A stretch of DNA of 36,152 bases from Brevundimonas sp. AAP58. Its GTDB lineage: Bacteria; Pseudomonadota; Alphaproteobacteria; Caulobacterales; Caulobacteraceae. Position numbers and translations under genes: made by a program. Below the pieces are notes generated by a model. The model saw nothing but the letters and a program-made list of their open reading frames with translations. It was not told the DNA's origin and did no database searches. The stretch's first letter is position 1, and each line of letters starts with the position of its first letter. The stretch spans positions 1 to 36,152 of the forward strand of contig NZ_LJHU01000010.1 of the NCBI RefSeq assembly GCF_001295975.1. The letters run 5' to 3'. This document shows positions 32,676-36,152 of the stretch, in pieces.

Positions 32676-33527
32676 TCAGACCTCCGCCATCGTCCCGGCG
32701 TTGATGGCGATGCGGCCAAGCAAGCCCTTGACGATCAGGTCCAGCGGCTGGCCCTCGCGATAGTCGGCGGCCGCCACGAAGTTCACCCGGTCCTCCGAAA
32801 TCAGGCCATAGATCTTCTCCTGATCGCGCTCGGAGTTCCGGGGGTCATAGACCGCGATCGAGAAGCCGCCCTTGGTGTGCATCATCTTCATGGTCGGCAC
32901 GTCGGTGTCGCCGTCGCCCAGGAAGATCATCCGCTCGAACGGCACGGCGCGCGCGTCGTCCGGCACGAAGCGGTTGATGCGCTCATGGTCCCAGTGGTTC
33001 AGCACCCCCTTGTTGATGCGGAACAGGTACTGCGTCTTGGTCGTGTAGTTGACGCCGACCGCCGGCCAGATGGCAACGCCGTGGTCGTCATAGGCGAACT
33101 TGGAGGCGAAGACGTGCCGGAACGCCGGGCGGATCGGGCAGCCCTCGATCATCTCCTCCAGACCGGCCGAGATGATGTAGTGCTCGATCTCCAGCCCGTA
33201 CCTGCGGCCGATCGCATTGATGCGGTCGAACCAGCCCTTGCCGGTCAGGTCCGACTTCAGCCCGTCGAACAGTTTGACGTCCTCGCCGTGCTCCTTGAGC
33301 AGGGTCTTCGTCACCGGCCGCCCGTTCTCGCGGGCCCGTTGCAGCATCAACTGCATGTACATCAGGATGTTGTCGCCGTCGGCCGACTTGGTCAGCCGAT
33401 CCGCCTCGCCCCAGAAGTCGCCGACGCCCATCCCGACTGAGGGGATGAAGGTCACCTCCTGCATGTTCCCGCGCGCGAGCGTGCCATCGAAGTCGTAGAT
33501 GAGGGCGGTCTTGAGAAGGTCGGCCAT
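32676..33527 (-). CDS. HAD-superfamily phosphatase (haloacid dehalogenase-like)
   Basis: Soluble HAD hydrolase of 283 residues. Motif I is IYDFDGTLA (nucleophile Asp12, acid/base Asp14), motif II is in YIISAGLEEMI (Ser), and motif IV is FLGDGDTDVPTM. A large alpha-helical C1 cap lies between motifs I and II (about 30-110), as in phosphoserine-phosphatase-like HAD enzymes, but the protein is longer than SerB and its cap differs. Substrate not predictable. It is divergent from the lower-GC lipoprotein gene (69-base gap) and convergent with the small acidic protein gene. Confidence 0.88.
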   Translation of the reverse strand: MADLLKTALIYDFDGTLARGNMQEVTFIPSVGMGVGDFWGEADRLTKSADGDNILMYMQLMLQRARENGRPVTKTLLKEHGEDVKLFDGLKSDLTGKGWFDRINAIGRRYGLEIEHYIISAGLEEMIEGCPIRPAFRHVFASKFAYDDHGVAIWPAVGVNYTTKTQYLFRINKGVLNHWDHERINRFVPDDARAVPFERMIFLGDGDTDVPTMKMMHTKGGFSIAVYDPRNSERDQEKIYGLISEDRVNFVAAADYREGQPLDLIVKGLLGRIAINAGTMAEV

Positions 33528-33586
33528 GCGGACTCCATCGTTCTGGATCGCTTAAACGCGCCAACTCTGACATCTTCAAGTGATGC

Positions 33587-33591
33587 AGGGG
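33587..33591 (+). promoter_or_regulatory. Ribosome binding site supporting a TTG start for the lipoprotein
   Basis: AGGGG lies 5 bases before TTG 33597 but 17 bases before the in-frame ATG at 33609. It therefore favours the TTG. Confidence 0.5.
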
Positions 33592-33596
33592 TCCGA

Positions 33597-33986
33597 TTGG
33601 AACGCTTGATGGTCGCTTTGCTGACGTTGGCCGTGGCCGCCACCTGCCTCTCGGGTTGCAGCAGCGCGGGACAGGATACCCGCACCTATCGATATCTCAA
33701 CCCGAGCAACTCAGCAGCCCTCCGAATTGACATTCAGAACTTCGGCGGGGCCGCTGGGTTCGTCCGGAATCAAATCAGTCTTGAGGCCACAGGACAAAGC
33801 GTCCGAGACCTCAGGACGCTAGAGCATATGTCATCAGTAAGGGTCGTGTGGCTAAGCGAGCGTCATGTTCGCATGTGCTTCGTTGGCTCCATGGATCGCG
33901 GTGAGCCTCGCTGGACTGGCGCACTTGCAGGGCGGACCTATCAGATCGACTTCGTCCGAGTATTGAGCGGCCAGCCCTGCAACTAA
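33597..33986 (+). CDS. Putative lipoprotein of unknown function, lower GC than its neighbours
   Basis: 129 residues from the TTG at 33597 (or 125 from the ATG at 33609). The N-terminus MERLMVALLTLAVAATCLSGC is a lipoprotein signal with lipobox LSGC, so the mature protein would be lipid-anchored. The rest shows no family I recognise; a C-terminal beta-rich region with a second Cys near the end (GQPCN) is visible. My hand count over 33661-33900 gives about 56% GC, against about 70% in 34021-34080, suggesting recent acquisition or relaxed selection. Its stop overlaps the divL stop in CTAA, on opposite strands. Confidence 0.7.
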   Translation: MERLMVALLTLAVAATCLSGCSSAGQDTRTYRYLNPSNSAALRIDIQNFGGAAGFVRNQISLEATGQSVRDLRTLEHMSSVRVVWLSERHVRMCFVGSMDRGEPRWTGALAGRTYQIDFVRVLSGQPCN

Positions 33987-36152
33987 CCCAACGCCAGCTC
34001 CGGTGCCGCCGCGACCCCATCGGCCTCCAGCGGCAGGTGCAGGATAAAGGCCGCGCCCTTGCCGGGTTCGCTCTCGACCTCGGCCCAGCCGCCGTGCAGC
34101 TCGACCAGGGCCTTGACCAGGGCCAGCCCCACGCCCGGACCGCCCCGCTCGCGCTTGACGAAGCGGTCGAAGACGTGGGCCTGCAGGTGATAGGGAATGC
34201 CCCGACCGGTGTCTTCAACGCGGATGCGAAGCTCGGTCGCATTGGCCTCGGCCCTCAGCGTGACCGATCCGCCCTCCGAGACCGAGCGGGCCGCATTGTC
34301 CAGCAGGTGATCGATCGCCTGCCCCAGCCGCCGGGCATCCGCGCGCAGGACCGGCATGTCAGCGGGGACTTCGGCATGGAAGGTCGCGCCCCGGCCTTCG
34401 ATCCGCGGCAGATGCTTCTGCGCCGCCTCGGCGAACAGGTCCTTGATGCGCACGTCGCCCAGCGAGAGCTCCATCTCGCCCGCGTCGATCTGGGCCATGT
34501 CCAGCACGTCGTCGATGGAGGCCGCCAGCTGCCCGGCCGCCACCCGGATGGCCCCCGCATGCTGACGGCTGCGCTCCGGCAGGTCGCCCATGGCTTCCAG
34601 CAGCTCGGAATAGCCGACGATGGTCGTCAACGGCGTGCGCAGCTCGTAGCTGACCGAGCCGACGAACTCGCGCTTCAGGGCCTGGCTCTCCTTCAGCGCC
34701 GCCTCGCGCTGGGCGAGCGCCTGCTCCAGCTCGCGCCGGGCGGTCACGTCGGAGAAAGCGACCAGCGTCGCACCGTCCGGCAGGGGCCGGGTCTGCCAGG
34801 CGGCGATCCGGTTGTCCGTGGTGCGGCCCTCGCCCGAGACAGGCACGCGGCTTTCGGGATCGGGATCGGCGACGCGCGCCTTCAGCTCCAGCCACAGGGC
34901 GGCGTCGGGGATGTGAGTCTTCAACAGCGCCGCGATGGCGTCGAAGTCGCCGGCGTCCCTCAGCTGCTCGGCCGACAGGCTCCAGAAGGTCTCGAAGGCG
35001 TCGTTGTGCAGCCGCAGCCGGCCGTCCGAGCCGAAGACGGCGACCGCGTCATTGAGCTTGTCCAGCGTCGCCGTCTGCACTTGCAGCTGGGCGTTGAAGC
35101 GGCTCCTCAGATCCAGCTCGCCCGTGATGTCCGAGAACAGCAGAAGGATGCCGCCCAGCGGATGCGGCTGGCGCACGATCCGCAGGGTCCGCCCGTCCGG
35201 CAGGGACCAGCTCTCGTCCGGGGCGGCCTCGGCGGCGCCGTAGAAGTCCAGTTCGCGCGCCTTCCACCCGGCGTAGTCGACGACCTCGGGCAGCATGCGG
35301 CGCTGGCGCAGCCGGTCCAGCAGCTCGGCATGGGTCGGTCGTTCGTCCAGCCACGCCGCGTCCAGCCCGAACAACGCCTGGAACGCCGTATTGTGGAAGG
35401 CCAGCCGCCGCGACGGTCCAAAGATGGCCACGGCATCCGCAAGATGGTTCAGCGTCTCGTCATGGGCCTCGACGTGGCGGCGCAGCGTGTCGCGCGTCTC
35501 CTCCGCCTCAGTCATGTCCAGGGCGAACACCAGAACGGGCCCGCCGGGCCCGCCGATGGGCTCGGCGATGATCTTCCAGGCCCGCCGGCGGCCGTCGCCG
35601 GGCGTCCAGCGGAACCCCTCCTGACGCGCCCCGATCCGCCCCGCTTCAGCGGCCAGCTGGTCGGCACCCCGGTCGAAGGAGGCCTGGCGCTCGCGCGCCG
35701 CTTCCAGACTGTCGCACCCCGTCTCGGCCAGCCAGGCCCGATTGGCCCAGACCAGCGCCCCGTCGCCGTCCAACACCCAGGCGGGCGAAGGCGAGGCCTC
35801 GGCGATCAGCCCGGCCCCCAGCGACGGCTCGGCGGACGAGGCGGCCTCGCCCCGGTCCGACAGGCGGAGCCAGGCGACGCCACCGTCGGTGCGGCCCTCG
35901 ATGGTCCAGCCGCTGTCGGGATCGCGTGTCCGGAACGGCGCGCCTTCGGCCAGTAGCCGGTCGATCGCGTCGCCGTGCCGGGCGTGCAGCGCCTCGGCGA
36001 TGGCCACCGCCGTTGTCCCTTGCGCATCCCCGGCCAGAGCCTGTCGCGCGGCCACGATGCGGGCGTCTGCGCCCAGCAGGATCGGGGTCTCGTCCGGCGT
36101 CAGGCCCAGCCGCACCTCGTCGAAGGCCGCCACAGCCCCCAGACCCGCCGCG
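33983..36152 (-). CDS. divL: Cell-cycle kinase-like protein DivL (N-terminus beyond window edge)
   Basis: Homologue of Caulobacter DivL, a polar scaffold/sensor that, with DivK, controls the CckA-CtrA pathway. The visible 720-odd residues hold several PAS domains, for example around AWVLDGDGALVWANRAW, ADAVAIFGPSRRLAFHN and NDAVAVFGSDGRLRLHN. A dimerisation domain follows with the H-box SVSYELRTPLTTI, then HATPase boxes (DNAARSVSEG, DTGRGIPY, GGPGVGLALVKAL). The usual H-box His is a Tyr (codon at 34648-34646), the defining DivL feature. That Tyr is residue 496 counted from the GTG at 36133. Caulobacter's is Tyr550, so roughly 50 N-terminal residues including a membrane segment should lie outside the window. 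The frame stays open to the edge. Confidence 0.93.
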   Translation of the reverse strand, partial: AAGLGAVAAFDEVRLGLTPDETPILLGADARIVAARQALAGDAQGTTAVAIAEALHARHGDAIDRLLAEGAPFRTRDPDSGWTIEGRTDGGVAWLRLSDRGEAASSAEPSLGAGLIAEASPSPAWVLDGDGALVWANRAWLAETGCDSLEAARERQASFDRGADQLAAEAGRIGARQEGFRWTPGDGRRRAWKIIAEPIGGPGGPVLVFALDMTEAEETRDTLRRHVEAHDETLNHLADAVAIFGPSRRLAFHNTAFQALFGLDAAWLDERPTHAELLDRLRQRRMLPEVVDYAGWKARELDFYGAAEAAPDESWSLPDGRTLRIVRQPHPLGGILLLFSDITGELDLRSRFNAQLQVQTATLDKLNDAVAVFGSDGRLRLHNDAFETFWSLSAEQLRDAGDFDAIAALLKTHIPDAALWLELKARVADPDPESRVPVSGEGRTTDNRIAAWQTRPLPDGATLVAFSDVTARRELEQALAQREAALKESQALKREFVGSVSYELRTPLTTIVGYSELLEAMGDLPERSRQHAGAIRVAAGQLAASIDDVLDMAQIDAGEMELSLGDVRIKDLFAEAAQKHLPRIEGRGATFHAEVPADMPVLRADARRLGQAIDHLLDNAARSVSEGGSVTLRAEANATELRIRVEDTGRGIPYHLQAHVFDRFVKRERGGPGVGLALVKALVELHGGWAEVESEPGKGAAFILHLPLEADGVAAAPELALG

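Noticed and set aside
1..36152. CRISPR array, tRNA or rRNA gene, insertion sequence, toxin-antitoxin or defence island
   Set aside because: No spaced direct repeats, no cloverleaf-like or rRNA-like sequence, and no transposase, Cas, nuclease or toxin motifs seen on either strand.

Overview
The window is 36,152 bases of uniformly GC-rich, tightly packed bacterial chromosome. It points to an alphaproteobacterium of the Caulobacteraceae, most likely Brevundimonas or a close relative. The evidence is a DivL-type kinase whose phospho-acceptor His is replaced by Tyr, a RegB/RegA/SenC redox module, an intracellular PHA depolymerase, and an SQD1-type UDP-sulfoquinovose synthase (sulfolipid is reported from Brevundimonas). 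The genus is inferred; no rRNA is present. I saw no tRNA, rRNA, CRISPR array, insertion sequence, integrase or phage gene. Only one gene-free stretch exceeds 300 bases (29550-29853).

Layout. 1-299: 5' part of ubiG (minus), cut by the edge. 357-7083 (plus): lysC, ptsP, a RodZ-like helix-turn-helix membrane protein, ispG and a GST-like protein. 7087-13303 (minus): read in transcription order, regB, regA, sqdB, an SDR epimerase and recQ, with senC diverging from regB at 13359. 14099-16616 (plus): phaZ, a YgjP-type metallopeptidase and an alkyltransferase-like (ATL/MGMT) protein. 16620-21898 (minus): a GT2 glycosyltransferase, a small membrane protein, fmt, truA and a bifunctional class A PBP. 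21972-25778 (plus): an ArnT-like GT39 transferase, HMG-CoA lyase and a GT4 glycosyltransferase. 25795-29549 (minus): a phnC-phnD-phnE operon ending in a PstS-like lipoprotein, with a Pho-box-like site upstream. 29854-32671 (plus): an ornithine/lysine-decarboxylase-like enzyme, a deoxyhypusine-synthase-family enzyme and a small acidic protein. 32676-33527 (minus): a HAD phosphatase. 33597-33986 (plus): a lower-GC lipoprotein orphan. 33983-36152 (minus): divL, missing its N-terminus at the edge.

How the parts fit together. Most genes are housekeeping: ubiquinone, aspartate-family amino acids, nitrogen PTS, isoprenoids, initiator tRNA, pseudouridine and peptidoglycan. Three accessory themes stand out. 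The first is envelope lipids and phosphorus: sqdB, a GT4 transferase of the lipid-glycosylating type, and an organophosphorus/phosphate uptake operon behind a possible PhoB site, together suggesting adaptation to low phosphate. The second is polyamines: a PLP decarboxylase followed by a deoxyhypusine-synthase homologue, probably making homospermidine or a related triamine. The third is redox and cell-cycle signalling: RegBA/SenC with a perfect palindrome in the divergent promoter, and DivL. I found no convincing wholly novel system. The best candidates for new biology are the PhnCDE plus PstS-like operon, the DHS-homologue pair, and the ATL-like protein.
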